From G965267425 sp965267425 (GTDB lineage Bacteria; Bacteroidota; Bacteroidia; Flavobacteriales_E; Vicingaceae): a DNA stretch of 64,000 nucleotides. The position numbers and the translations under genes were made by a program. The notes under the pieces were generated by a model. The model saw nothing but the letters and a program-made list of their open reading frames with translations. It searched no databases and was not told where the DNA came from. Positions 35,516 to 44,449 of the stretch are shown piece by piece. Each line of letters starts with the position of its first letter. Position 1 is the stretch's first letter. The DNA lies in NCBI GenBank assembly GCA_965267425.1, contig OZ253959.1:620001-684000 (forward strand), in the 5' to 3' direction.

Positions 35516-38500
35516 TTATTGAACGCTTATTTTTTCATTAAGCACTTCATTACCACCGATGATAGAAATAAGGTACATTCCCCTTGATAGATTCGTTTGA
35601 ATTTCAAGCGGACCTGAGGAAGAGAAGTCCAACAGCTGTTCTTCCATCAATTGACCTTTTAGATTGTAAATTAATAATTGAGCGCTTCCCTTTTTTGGCT
35701 CTTGAAGCTCAATATAAAAATTCCCATCATTTGGATTTGGAAACAAGGACATGTGGTAGCTGGTTTTTTTCGCAATACCAACGGTACTCAAATCAACGGT
35801 TTGAGTGACTGTCTTTGTATCACAACCATTGTCCATGCTCAGCGTAACTACATATTTCCCGTTGTTACCATATGTATGTTCTGGACTACTTAAATTAGAG
35901 GTGTCTCCATCTCCAAAATCCCATGATGCCTGAACACGCCAAGAATTATTTTCAATTACCGAAGAATTGTCAAATTTGACTTTCAAGCCATCATTGCTGA
36001 AGGTAAAAGAAGGTTTGACCTCACCCATGATATCTACGTCGAGTCGTGTAAAATCACTGACACATCCATTGGCTGAAATAATTCGGCTATAATAAACCGT
36101 GTCTTTGGATGTTCCTGCAAGTAGTTCTAGGGAATCACCGACATGAAATGCCGCGGTGTCAATTAATGTGTAATACCAATGATTTTTTCCATTTTTTGGG
36201 GTTGGAAAAACATGCTCTATTGCTTCAAGTTTACATACGACAGTTGTATCGTCTGTCCATTTTGAAGGCGTCAGCTTTGCATTTATTTCAATACTCAAAG
36301 AGTCATTTTGTCTTCTGGTATCCTTGTTAAAATAAATGGCCCCTACTATAAGATATTGCCCATCTTTAGACATCCATGCAGGAGATTGTTTGTCATCTTC
36401 TAAATGATATTTGTACAATTGACCGGATTGCAAATTCTCCTTAATGGTGTCTTTTATTGTCACACTATTAGATGAATCGCTAATTGTCACCTCAACAGCA
36501 ATATTCGAAATAACATCACTGCTATTATTCAATACTTCAAGAATTAAAGGAATGGAATCGTTCAGGCAATATCCATTGGTTGTGTTTTGAATAATATCAA
36601 CCAAGACAACATCATTCGAATCAAATTCAATGGCACCAGGATCTGGATGCATTGGATCTCTTGAATTCTTGTAAATATCAGTCTGAATTTGAGTCAATGG
36701 CATTCCAATGTTTCCAATACTATCATTGATAGGTTGTAATAATCCCTGAATTGGATCTGGAAACTTTGGATTGGCAAATACGGAAACCGAATCAAAATTC
36801 AAACCGAGTTTTTGCCAATCGCTAAATGTTGAAACCTTTGCCGTATCAATTCGGGCAAAAGAAAGGTTGCCAGTACCTTGATTTGGCATGTAGTAAGCAT
36901 TGTTGTCAAAAGACATTGAATCAGGATGTTCTGTGAACGTAAAAATGTTAGAACTGCCGTTGTTTTTTGGTCTAATGACAGAAATAATATTATTGTAAAA
37001 ATTGTTTTGACGCACGTTGTTCTCAAAAACAATTCCAACATGATCGCTTTTAACGCTGTCTTCTAAATCAAGACTAATGGTGTTGTGTACAAAAGTGACA
37101 TTTTCAGTTTCAGACAGCACAATACCGTACGTTTCACCATTACCATTCATATTGTAGATCAGGTTGTTGTAGATCAAATTATCTTGTCCTTTTTCAGGCT
37201 TAACATTGAAAAGACGAATTCCAATTTTTCGATTCGCATACGTTCTTATTCCTCCACATGGATTGTGGATTTTATTGCTGTAAATCTTGCAATTGGAGTT
37301 GTATTGGCTAATTTCCAATCCAACAAATCCGGCATACGTTTTAGTCACATTTGCTCTACTTATGTCATTGTATGCCACAACCGAATTTTTGGTATATTTT
37401 AATTCCACACCTGTATACAATACATCGGTGAATGAATTGTCTTCAATGACATTTCCTACCGAATAATAACCATCAAATTGAATGCCGCGAATAATTACTC
37501 CGGAATACCCACGAATAAACGTATTTCCTTTGATGGTATTATGACCTGAAGAAGTGCCGTATAAAAGACTTTTGTCGTTATCGCTGTATGCAATACCAAT
37601 ATAATTACTGTTAGTAGTACTGTCAAATGGACTGATAAAAGTGCAATTTAATATAGTGTTGTATGATGAATTATCACTGAATTGTATTATCCATCCATAT
37701 TTAGCAGTATCCGCAACTTGAATGGATAAATTTTCCAGGGTAACATAAGAGGCTGATTTAAATTGAATCATTGCCCGTTTTTCTTTGTATCCACCTCCCA
37801 TAAGTAATTCTTGATTTCCATTAACGGTAATAGTATTGGTAGCAGATGATCCTTTTATTTTCGGAATGGTGAAAGATTCATAATAAGGACCTGATCCCTT
37901 TACTACATCAATATTCATCGGTCCGCATATTCCGTTTTCTTCTAAATATTGGAACAATGAATCAAATGAATGATAGTTGGTTGACGAAAGAGGTGATTTT
38001 TGGTCAATTGTGTAACTACCTGAAATTCCCGAGAATAGTTCTTCTGTTATTGAAGTATCATTTGAGGGAATTCGATCAACGGCATTTGGTATAGAAACCC
38101 AAAGTTTAATTGACGAAAGCCCTGCCACAGAGACTGAATCGAACAACAAACTTGCTTGCGTTGACGGACTGAGGGACACATGAAAAGATTTGCTGACCAC
38201 TGGCCCTTGATTTATTGACCAATGCAATATGGCGCTATCCGCGTTAAATGATCCATTGTTGTAAACTGTGGCTTCCAAGGCAATTTTACCTGCACAAGAA
38301 CTATTTTTTTGCATTATTTTTCCAACAGACAAATCATAATCAGGCGGTTCAAATTCCAATGCTCCTATATCTGGAGTGACAGCATTCCTTGTTAGTCCTG
38401 TAAAATCGGTTGCAACAACCGAAATGAACTTCCCCTTGTTGTTCAATGCATGCGCGGTGGGAATTGGAAGCAGCGAATTTCTTTCTATCATGGCATCGAA

Positions 38501-39808
38501 TGAAACGCTGTGATGATCAAAATTGTGAATGGGATTATTTTTCCAATCCAGAAGTGTTAAATAGCCAAGTTTACCATAAACACCATAAAACTTTGGTTTG
38601 TCACTTGATTCAGGAAGAGAAATATTATTGTAATCCAATTCCAAATTAACATTATTCAAACTGCTTATGTGGTATCCATAAGTCAAATTAGCGTTCGACT
38701 GTTGTATATGAATCAGGTTATTGACAACATGAAGGTTTTCATTGACGGAATTGATAATGATTCCTCTAATATCCTGAGACTTGAAGTCGCTTTCAGGAAT
38801 ATCGATTGTATTGTGTAAAATAAATAATCCGTCACTACTGTAACAATTGATTCCATAGATTTTTCCTGCACTTTCAGATGCAGTAAAAATGTTGTTTACA
38901 ACGTAATTTTCATTTCCAGGTAGAGCGTCACAATTATAAACATATATTCCGGTAACATTTTTCTTTTTATCCATGGAACCGCCATTTGCATGTTTCATGA
39001 TGTTATTCGTCACGCGCGTATTTATAACATCGCGGTACAAGTATACCATGTTGGTATTGTTAACAGTTGCTCTGTTTGGTCTGTGTATAATGTTTTTGTC
39101 AACCCATGAGTTTTCGACGCGATTTAAATAAATTCCATTGACATAAAAATCTTCAATGACGTTGTTTGCAATCATTACAGAATCAGAACTTCGAGTTGAA
39201 TTTCCTCTAATATGTATACCATAAAAACCACCGACAATAGTGTTTCCGTTAATAGTTGTGTGTTGTAATGAAGTACCTTGACTTGCTTTTGTTAAGGAGG
39301 CACCTGCTTGAATACCAATAAAATAGTCTCTGGTACTTGTCATTGGACAAACAATACCACAATTCATGATTTCTACGTATTTGGTTTCATTCAAATGCAG
39401 AGCCCAACCATAAGTTGCGTTATTTTGAACAATGATATTTAATTGGTTTATACTTAGGAATTGGACGCTGTCCAGAAAGAGAACATGTCGTGCATTGCTT
39501 AGGTGTGACGCATATGCTAATGTTTCTCCATTGCCGTTAATGGTTACCTTTTTTAACTTATCAGCACCGGGTATTTTTGAAATTCTAACTTGTTCGTTGT
39601 AAGGGCCTGAGCCAGAAACAACATTGATGGTTAGATCTCCATTAATACCTTTTGTGGAGAGTGCTTGAACTGCATCATAAAAATTGGAAAAGTTGGTGCC
39701 ACCAGTGGCAACCTGTGAATTAATTGTATATGTGCCGGATATTTGTGTATACCCTATTTTAACAGCAACTAATAAAATTGCCAGGCACCATAATGAATAA
39801 TATTTCAT
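35516..39808 (-). CDS. T9SS-secreted protein with two parallel beta-helix modules and a PKD domain
   Basis: A 1430-residue exported protein: signal peptide (1-20); two large right-handed beta-helix modules, each opening with the same sequence plan (GTYTIN... GDLTINVVSGSGPYNEQV at about 24 and GSYTID... GPMNIDVVKGSGPYYES at about 593); a CARDB-like segment after each; a PKD domain (about 1265-1335, SWDFGDGDTS); and a type A T9SS sorting domain (about 1345-1430, SLFPNPNDGNFYIEL). Beta-helix repeats are rich in N-x-I motifs as in polysaccharide lyases, but I see no catalytic site; adhesion or glycan binding is inferred. A TACATTTG promoter element and an inverted repeat lie in its leader. It ends at the bidirectional terminator. 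Confidence 0.92.
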   Translation of the reverse strand: MKYYSLWCLAILLVAVKIGYTQISGTYTINSQVATGGTNFSNFYDAVQALSTKGINGDLTINVVSGSGPYNEQVRISKIPGADKLKKVTINGNGETLAYASHLSNARHVLFLDSVQFLSINQLNIIVQNNATYGWALHLNETKYVEIMNCGIVCPMTSTRDYFIGIQAGASLTKASQGTSLQHTTINGNTIVGGFYGIHIRGNSTRSSDSVMIANNVIEDFYVNGIYLNRVENSWVDKNIIHRPNRATVNNTNMVYLYRDVINTRVTNNIMKHANGGSMDKKKNVTGIYVYNCDALPGNENYVVNNIFTASESAGKIYGINCYSSDGLFILHNTIDIPESDFKSQDIRGIIINSVNENLHVVNNLIHIQQSNANLTYGYHISSLNNVNLELDYNNISLPESSDKPKFYGVYGKLGYLTLLDWKNNPIHNFDHHSVSFDAMIERNSLLPIPTAHALNNKGKFISVVATDFTGLTRNAVTPDIGALEFEPPDYDLSVGKIMQKNSSCAGKIALEATVYNNGSFNADSAILHWSINQGPVVSKSFHVSLSPSTQASLLFDSVSVAGLSSIKLWVSIPNAVDRIPSNDTSITEELFSGISGSYTIDQKSPLSSTNYHSFDSLFQYLEENGICGPMNIDVVKGSGPYYESFTIPKIKGSSATNTITVNGNQELLMGGGYKEKRAMIQFKSASYVTLENLSIQVADTAKYGWIIQFSDNSSYNTILNCTFISPFDSTTNSNYIGIAYSDNDKSLLYGTSSGHNTIKGNTFIRGYSGVIIRGIQFDGYYSVGNVIEDNSFTDVLYTGVELKYTKNSVVAYNDISRANVTKTYAGFVGLEISQYNSNCKIYSNKIHNPCGGIRTYANRKIGIRLFNVKPEKGQDNLIYNNLIYNMNGNGETYGIVLSETENVTFVHNTISLDLEDSVKSDHVGIVFENNVRQNNFYNNIISVIRPKNNGSSNIFTFTEHPDSMSFDNNAYYMPNQGTGNLSFARIDTAKVSTFSDWQKLGLNFDSVSVFANPKFPDPIQGLLQPINDSIGNIGMPLTQIQTDIYKNSRDPMHPDPGAIEFDSNDVVLVDIIQNTTNGYCLNDSIPLILEVLNNSSDVISNIAVEVTISDSSNSVTIKDTIKENLQSGQLYKYHLEDDKQSPAWMSKDGQYLIVGAIYFNKDTRRQNDSLSIEINAKLTPSKWTDDTTVVCKLEAIEHVFPTPKNGKNHWYYTLIDTAAFHVGDSLELLAGTSKDTVYYSRIISANGCVSDFTRLDVDIMGEVKPSFTFSNDGLKVKFDNSSVIENNSWRVQASWDFGDGDTSNLSSPEHTYGNNGKYVVTLSMDNGCDTKTVTQTVDLSTVGIAKKTSYHMSLFPNPNDGNFYIELQEPKKGSAQLLIYNLKGQLMEEQLLDFSSSGPLEIQTNLSRGMYLISIIGGNEVLNEKISVQ

Positions 39809-39844
39809 TTTGGTATGTATTAGTTAGTAAAAAAGGGCTGTTTT

Positions 39845-39861
39845 TGCACAGATGTTGTGCA
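39845..39861 (-). promoter_or_regulatory. Inverted repeat TGCACA-N5-TGTGCA at the predicted transcription start
   Basis: A perfect six-base repeat around five bases lies directly downstream of the TACATTTG element. It could be an operator or a 5' hairpin stabilising the long mRNA. Confidence 0.4.
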
Positions 39862-39864
39862 TCA

Positions 39865-39872
39865 CAAATGTA
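39865..39872 (-). promoter_or_regulatory. Putative -7 promoter element TACATTTG of the beta-helix gene
   Basis: The minus strand reads TACATTTG, an exact TAnnTTTG match, 57 bases before the ATG at 39808. Confidence 0.45.
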
Positions 39873-39933
39873 CCCATTTATATTTAAATGGATATTTTAA
39901 TCATTAAATATTTGATAATCAGATAATTATAAA

Positions 39934-40125
39934 TTATTTCGACATTAAGAAATGTGAAGTAATGGAATAAAGAACCAGAATCCCAATGACAATAAGAAAG
40001 ATTTTGTAAACGCCTTTATAGTGAATTTTGACATTTTTGATATCCTTTCGGTACGCCCAAATCATAGCTATGACAAAGATTACCACAAAAATGAGCGTGA
40101 ATATGATTCTTCCCTGTGTAAACAA
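39934..40125 (-). CDS. Small membrane protein with two transmembrane helices
   Basis: A 63-residue protein with two hydrophobic helices (about 8-24 and 42-58) joined by a basic loop (YRKDIKNVKIHYKGVYK). Similar small proteins with the loop Y-K/R-K-D occur in many Bacteroidota; the function is unknown to me. It starts 3 bases after the end of the AcpH-like gene, which supports a shared transcript and real coding. Confidence 0.7.
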   Translation of the reverse strand: MFTQGRIIFTLIFVVIFVIAMIWAYRKDIKNVKIHYKGVYKIFLIVIGILVLYSITSHFLMSK

Positions 40126-40128
40126 ATT

Positions 40129-40716
40129 TTATGATTTTAAATATGACGACTGGCTGACGAAATTAATTAAATCAGGAAAGAACTTGTTAAACGAGTCTTC
40201 TAAAAAAGAACGATGGTTTTCAATTTCTTGGTATCCGCTATGCATATTGTTTTCAAAACTTGCTCTACTTGACATGCCGTTAAGGGCCATATTGATTCCC
40301 GCTTTCGTCTTATAATTGGCTAGCCAATCACCTGTACTCATGTAATGATATAATCTCTGAGCACGCTCATTGAACAAATGTTCGTGATTGCCCAGAACAT
40401 GATATATCATAGCAGAATACTCATCAAGATGTTTATTTGAGTATTGATTCCAATGATTCGCGAGTAAGAAATCGAACAAAATATCTACGACTATTGAACT
40501 ATACCGCGCATAACGTGGATTTAAAAATGCGTTCAATTTTCTAACAATTGGATGTTTGTCTGTAAATTCATCTATTTCCCGGTGCATTTGTATGCCAATA
40601 CCTATAGATTCAGGAAGTTCATGTATTTGTTTTCCACGGAGAACATCTGCCAAAAAATTGCCAACAATTAGATGTTCTTTCTCCTTGCACAAGTAAAAAT
40701 GAGCCAGAAAATTCAT
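40129..40716 (-). CDS. acpH: Acyl carrier protein phosphodiesterase-like protein (AcpH family)
   Basis: A 195-residue member of the AcpH (DUF479) family, HD-fold-like proteins that in E. coli remove the 4'-phosphopantetheine arm from acyl carrier protein. Typical segments are the N-terminal MNFLAHFYLC, NFLADVLRG, QMHREIDEFTDKHP and DILFDFLLANHW, carrying the conserved His/Asp residues. Activity outside E. coli relatives is largely unproven. It is followed by the small membrane protein and lies divergent to the histidine kinase gene. Confidence 0.85.
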   Translation of the reverse strand: MNFLAHFYLCKEKEHLIVGNFLADVLRGKQIHELPESIGIGIQMHREIDEFTDKHPIVRKLNAFLNPRYARYSSIVVDILFDFLLANHWNQYSNKHLDEYSAMIYHVLGNHEHLFNERAQRLYHYMSTGDWLANYKTKAGINMALNGMSSRASFENNMHSGYQEIENHRSFLEDSFNKFFPDLINFVSQSSYLKS

Positions 40717-40795
40717 TATTTATCCACTTATCTACTCAAATTTCCTACGGTGTAATTCCCATTTTACTTCCGAGTATTGTTGATACCTTTATCAT

Positions 40796-40879
40796 TGGGC
40801 AGTGAATTCCAAAGATTCGTGTTAGACAATGCAAATTACTCTTTTCTTGGTTACTGGCATAGTGCCGTTTCACTGCCCA
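40796..40879. repeat. 11-base inverted repeat spanning 84 bases, possible structured RNA
   Basis: TGGGCAGTGAA (40796-40806) and TTCACTGCCCA (40869-40879) are perfect complements separated by 62 bases; the inner part can also form GGCA-TAG-TGCC (40857-40867). It lies in the 220-base divergent gap before the histidine kinase gene, the longest non-coding gap there. No coding signal is seen in this gap. Confidence 0.55.
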
Positions 40880-40936
40880 TTTATTTTCAACCCTAAATTC
40901 CCTAACTTGGAATAATTAACTGTACAATTTGTTTTT

Positions 40937-41980
40937 GTGAAGAAGCAACGACTTTATTGGATATGTCAAATTACAGGTTGGGGATCCTATGTCCTGTTGA
41001 CTTTTCTTATTAATCGATTTGATATAAGTGAATTCAATATTCAGTTTATGCTCAATTTGGTGTCCACTTTTTTAATAGGCATTGGGACATCTCATTTATA
41101 CAGGTATTTTATCATTCGAAACAAATGGCTGGATTATAAAATTTCTCACCTAATTCATCGGGTCATTATTGCCTCTGTTGTCTTTGCAGTGTTATTTTAT
41201 TTATTGCACATTTTGGTTTCCGAAATGTTGATTGCCGGAAGGATTGTTCGTTTTGAAACATCTGAAGTGATTCAAACCGTTATGAATTTGACGGCAAATT
41301 ATATTCTTTGGACGTTACTATATTGGTTGTTTCACTTTATTCAAAATTATCGAAAAGAGGAAATAAAAAACCTAAAATGGCAAGCTGCCAAGAATGAAAT
41401 TGAATTGAACAAAATTAAATCACAACTCAATCCTCATTTCATCTTTAATTCAATGAATAGTATTCGGGCACTGGTTGATGAACATCCTAACAAAGCCAAA
41501 GATGCCATAACCATGCTCTCGAACATATTGAGAAGTTCGCTTTTAATGGGTAGAAAAAAGCTTATTCATTTTGAAGAAGAGATGGCCTTGGTTAAAGATT
41601 ACCTGGATTTGGAAAAGATCAGACTTGAGGACAGACTTAAAATTGAACTGGACATTGACGATCAATCAAAATTTTTTGAAGTACCCCCATTGATGATCCA
41701 AACGTTAGTTGAAAATGGAATTAAACATGGTGTATCGAAATTGAAATCAGGTGGAAGGGTAGCAATTAAATCTAGAATCGTAGATGACAAAATGACCATC
41801 ACCATAATTAATACAGGTTCATTTGTGAATGGCACGTCCAATTCTGTTGGCTTTGGATTAAAAAACACCAATCATCGACTTAAATTAATCTATGGTGATG
41901 ACGGAAAGTTTAGCATTAAGAACGCTGAAGAAGGAGAAGTTGCGGCTGAAATTGTAATACCCAAGACATATGAAAAATAA
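40937..41980 (+). CDS. LytS/YehU-type sensor histidine kinase
   Basis: A 347-residue membrane kinase of the His_kinase (PF06580) family, paired with a LytTR regulator. Four transmembrane helices occupy about residues 10-135, then a short coiled coil and the kinase core. The phosphoacceptor is His167 in LNPHFIFNSMNSIRALV and the ATP-binding N box is LVENGIKHG; a GFGLKNTNHRL G-box follows. There is no recognisable extracellular sensor domain. Translation starts at GTG (40937). The stop overlaps the regulator start by 11 bases. Signal and target genes are unknown. Confidence 0.92.
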   Translation: MKKQRLYWICQITGWGSYVLLTFLINRFDISEFNIQFMLNLVSTFLIGIGTSHLYRYFIIRNKWLDYKISHLIHRVIIASVVFAVLFYLLHILVSEMLIAGRIVRFETSEVIQTVMNLTANYILWTLLYWLFHFIQNYRKEEIKNLKWQAAKNEIELNKIKSQLNPHFIFNSMNSIRALVDEHPNKAKDAITMLSNILRSSLLMGRKKLIHFEEEMALVKDYLDLEKIRLEDRLKIELDIDDQSKFFEVPPLMIQTLVENGIKHGVSKLKSGGRVAIKSRIVDDKMTITIINTGSFVNGTSNSVGFGLKNTNHRLKLIYGDDGKFSIKNAEEGEVAAEIVIPKTYEK

Positions 41981-42695
41981 AATTAAAGCCATAATCATTG
42001 ATGATGAAAGGTTGGCAAGAAAGGAACTGAGAAATTTATTGACCTCGTTCAAACAAATAGAAGTCATTGACGAATGTGAGAACGCTATGGAGGCCATGGA
42101 CAAAATTGAATCGCTAAAACCAGATTTATTGTTCCTCGATATCCAAATGCCTGAAAAAGATGGATTCGAACTGTTGGAAGAATTAAGCGTTGTTCCCAAG
42201 GTGATATTTATTACCGCATATGATGAATATGCAATCAAAGCATTTGAGTTTCACGCCTTTGATTATTTATTAAAACCTGTGGCAGAAGATAGGTTACGCG
42301 AAACCATTCAAACACTTTCAGAAGAATTTTCAACTGATTCTGCTGAAGATGAAAAGACGTTAACCGCAAATGATAGGGTATTCGTAAAAGACGGAGACAA
42401 ATGTTGGTTTGTAAGATTGGAGGATGTTGCTTTATTTGAATCTGAAGGCAATTATGTTCGGGTTTATTTTGAAGGAAACAAGCCCTTGATTTTGAATTCA
42501 TTGAATAATCTTGAGAAAAAATTGAACAATCGAATTTTTTTTCGGGCCAACCGCAAGCATATCATCAATTTGAATGGAGTTGTCAAAATTGAAAACTGGT
42601 TCAATGGTGGATTAATGGTAACCCTGGAAAACGACTTAAAAATTGAAATTTCCAGAAGACAATCGTCGAAATTGAAAGAAATGATGGCCTTGTAA
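41970..42695 (+). CDS. LytTR-family response regulator
   Basis: A 241-residue transcriptional regulator with a receiver domain (1-120, phosphoacceptor Asp57 in FLDIQMPEKDG, signalling Thr/Lys in FITAYDEYAI and YLLKPV) and a C-terminal LytTR DNA-binding domain (about 140-240; FESEGNYVRVYF, FFRANRKHIINL). It forms a two-component system with the overlapping kinase. LytTR regulators bind imperfect direct repeats; the long inverted repeat upstream of the kinase gene does not obviously match. Confidence 0.94.
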   Translation: MKNKIKAIIIDDERLARKELRNLLTSFKQIEVIDECENAMEAMDKIESLKPDLLFLDIQMPEKDGFELLEELSVVPKVIFITAYDEYAIKAFEFHAFDYLLKPVAEDRLRETIQTLSEEFSTDSAEDEKTLTANDRVFVKDGDKCWFVRLEDVALFESEGNYVRVYFEGNKPLILNSLNNLEKKLNNRIFFRANRKHIINLNGVVKIENWFNGGLMVTLENDLKIEISRRQSSKLKEMMAL

Positions 42696-42793
42696 TTCTA
42701 TTGGTCGACAATTTCCAATTTTCCGTCATTCGTTTACTGCTGTTGGTATAATTTATTTATTTCACACTTGATTTATGGGTAAATTTATAATAG

Positions 42794-43201
42794 ATGCCCA
42801 GTAAATCCCTTCATATCAATCCGACATTTGTTACCCCATCGGTAAATTTTGATCTATCGGCCAATGAATTTTCAATTGATGGAAAATCCATTTTGATGGA
42901 TGTGGATGAATTTTATGCACCTTTATTGGAATGGCTGGAAAATTTCGCTAGTTCTCATAATGAGCCTGTGGAGTTTTCGTTTCGTGTAACTCATTGCAAT
43001 TTACCTTCAGCAAAAATATTGATGCTCATGGTGTACATATTGAATACCATGCACAAAAGAGCAAATAACTTACATGTGATTTGGCATTATTGTATGGAAG
43101 ATGAAGGAATGCAAGAGCTTGGAGAAGAACTTCAATCATTGTTTGGAATGCACATTCGATTGCAACCTTATCACATGTATTCGCTAAGTATTGCCAGTTA
43201 A
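42794..43201 (+). CDS. SiaC-like (DUF1987) regulatory protein
   Basis: A 135-residue protein of the DUF1987/SiaC family. In Pseudomonas, SiaC is a small STAS-like protein controlled by phosphorylation (kinase SiaB, phosphatase SiaA) that activates a diguanylate cyclase. The opening LHINPTFVTPSVNFD and the segment EFYAPLLEWLENF are typical. At the position where I remember an N-T-S-S motif with the phosphorylated Thr, this protein reads NLPS (69-72), so phospho-control may be lost or different. No SiaA/SiaB partners are in the window. Confidence 0.8.
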   Translation: MPSKSLHINPTFVTPSVNFDLSANEFSIDGKSILMDVDEFYAPLLEWLENFASSHNEPVEFSFRVTHCNLPSAKILMLMVYILNTMHKRANNLHVIWHYCMEDEGMQELGEELQSLFGMHIRLQPYHMYSLSIAS

Positions 43202-43295
43202 ATTCAATTTCAGTTGATTTGATTTCTCTTTTATCCCTTAATTCGTCGAGGGTTTAAAATATATTCACAAATTTGTACTTCAATATTTATACCGT

Positions 43296-43877
43296 ATGAA
43301 AAATATTCATTCAATACTTCATATCATTTCATTGGTGCTCATTGCCGTATTGTTTTATTTCCAATTAAGTAGTTCTTCGAGTCAAACTGAGGAAAGTCAT
43401 GGACAGCAGAAAGGTGATGAAAAGGTGATGTACTATGTAAATACAGATACTATCTGGGAGAATTATGAGTTGCGCAAACAACTTGATGAAAAATTAATTG
43501 AAAAAAAGGGACAGTATCAAAGAGAAATAGAATCTCAACTAAGGGTGTTACAAAAAGAATATGAGTCGTTACAGGCGCAGGCACAAACAATGGGGCAAAT
43601 TCAATTGCAGATTGCCCAGAACAATTTGTTGAAAAAGGAAGAAGAAATTGCCAAATACAAGGAGTCTCTTGAATTTAAATTACTCGAAGAAGAACGGCAG
43701 TTTAGAGAGGAAATAAGAGATAATATTGTAAGTTATATCAAAGAAAATACTGGTGATTTAACGTATGATTATGTCATGGGGTATTCAGGTGCAGGACCAT
43801 TACTGCTTGCCAATGACAGTCTTAATTTGACGAAGGAAATTATTGATGGATTAAACGCAAATCAACAGGAAGAATAA
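43296..43877 (+). CDS. OmpH/Skp-like periplasmic chaperone
   Basis: A 193-residue exported protein of the OmpH/Skp family. A signal or anchor helix (residues 1-24) is followed by a linker, the beta segment VMYYVNTDTIWENYELRKQL and a long coiled coil (about 60-145) forming the chaperone tentacle, then a short beta return (YDYVMGYSGAGPLLLAND). The uncleaved-looking N-terminus suggests it may stay anchored. Skp-like proteins carry unfolded outer-membrane proteins across the periplasm. It is followed by the DUF4924 gene after 2 bases. Confidence 0.88.
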   Translation: MKNIHSILHIISLVLIAVLFYFQLSSSSSQTEESHGQQKGDEKVMYYVNTDTIWENYELRKQLDEKLIEKKGQYQREIESQLRVLQKEYESLQAQAQTMGQIQLQIAQNNLLKKEEEIAKYKESLEFKLLEEERQFREEIRDNIVSYIKENTGDLTYDYVMGYSGAGPLLLANDSLNLTKEIIDGLNANQQEE

Positions 43878-43879
43878 TC

Positions 43880-44440
43880 ATGCTGATTGCCAGGGAAAAA
43901 AAGAAATCGAATATTGCAGAGTACATTTTGTACATGTGGCAGATCGAAGACATTATTCGAGGTTATAATTTCGATTTGGCAAAAATTGAGGAAAATGTAA
44001 TCCAACATTTTGATACTTCTTTAGAAATCAAGGCTGAAATGAAGGATTGGTATCAAGACTTGATTTCGCAAATGAAAAGTCAGCATATTGAAAAATCTGG
44101 TCATCTCAATTTTCTGAATGAATATGTTGCTGAGCTGAATGATCTTCACCAAATGTTAATTACCGCCTATCAAGACAAACAGTATCAGAAGATTTATGCT
44201 GAAACCAAAGAAAATATGGATACCCTCTTAAATAAAAATCCTGGAGGGTACAGTTCTGAAATAGAAGTTTGTTTAATTGGTTTATACGGATTGATGACGC
44301 TTAAATTGAAAGGCACTGAAATAAGCGAAGAAACAGCAAAAGCGGTGCAATCTTTCGGCAAATTGGTGGCCTATTTGGCTGCAAAATACAAAGCCAAGGT
44401 TGAAGGTCAGCTCAGACTTCCCAATCAAATGAATAATTAG
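43880..44440 (+). CDS. DUF4924-family protein
   Basis: A 186-residue helical protein with the DUF4924 opening IAREKKKSNIAEYILYMWQIEDIIRG. No signal peptide, membrane segment or catalytic motif is visible; the family is confined to Bacteroidota and has no known function. It sits between OmpH and bestrophin with gaps of 2 and 9 bases, so it belongs to one operon. Confidence 0.85.
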   Translation: MLIAREKKKSNIAEYILYMWQIEDIIRGYNFDLAKIEENVIQHFDTSLEIKAEMKDWYQDLISQMKSQHIEKSGHLNFLNEYVAELNDLHQMLITAYQDKQYQKIYAETKENMDTLLNKNPGGYSSEIEVCLIGLYGLMTLKLKGTEISEETAKAVQSFGKLVAYLAAKYKAKVEGQLRLPNQMNN

Positions 44441-44449
44441 TATCAGCCT

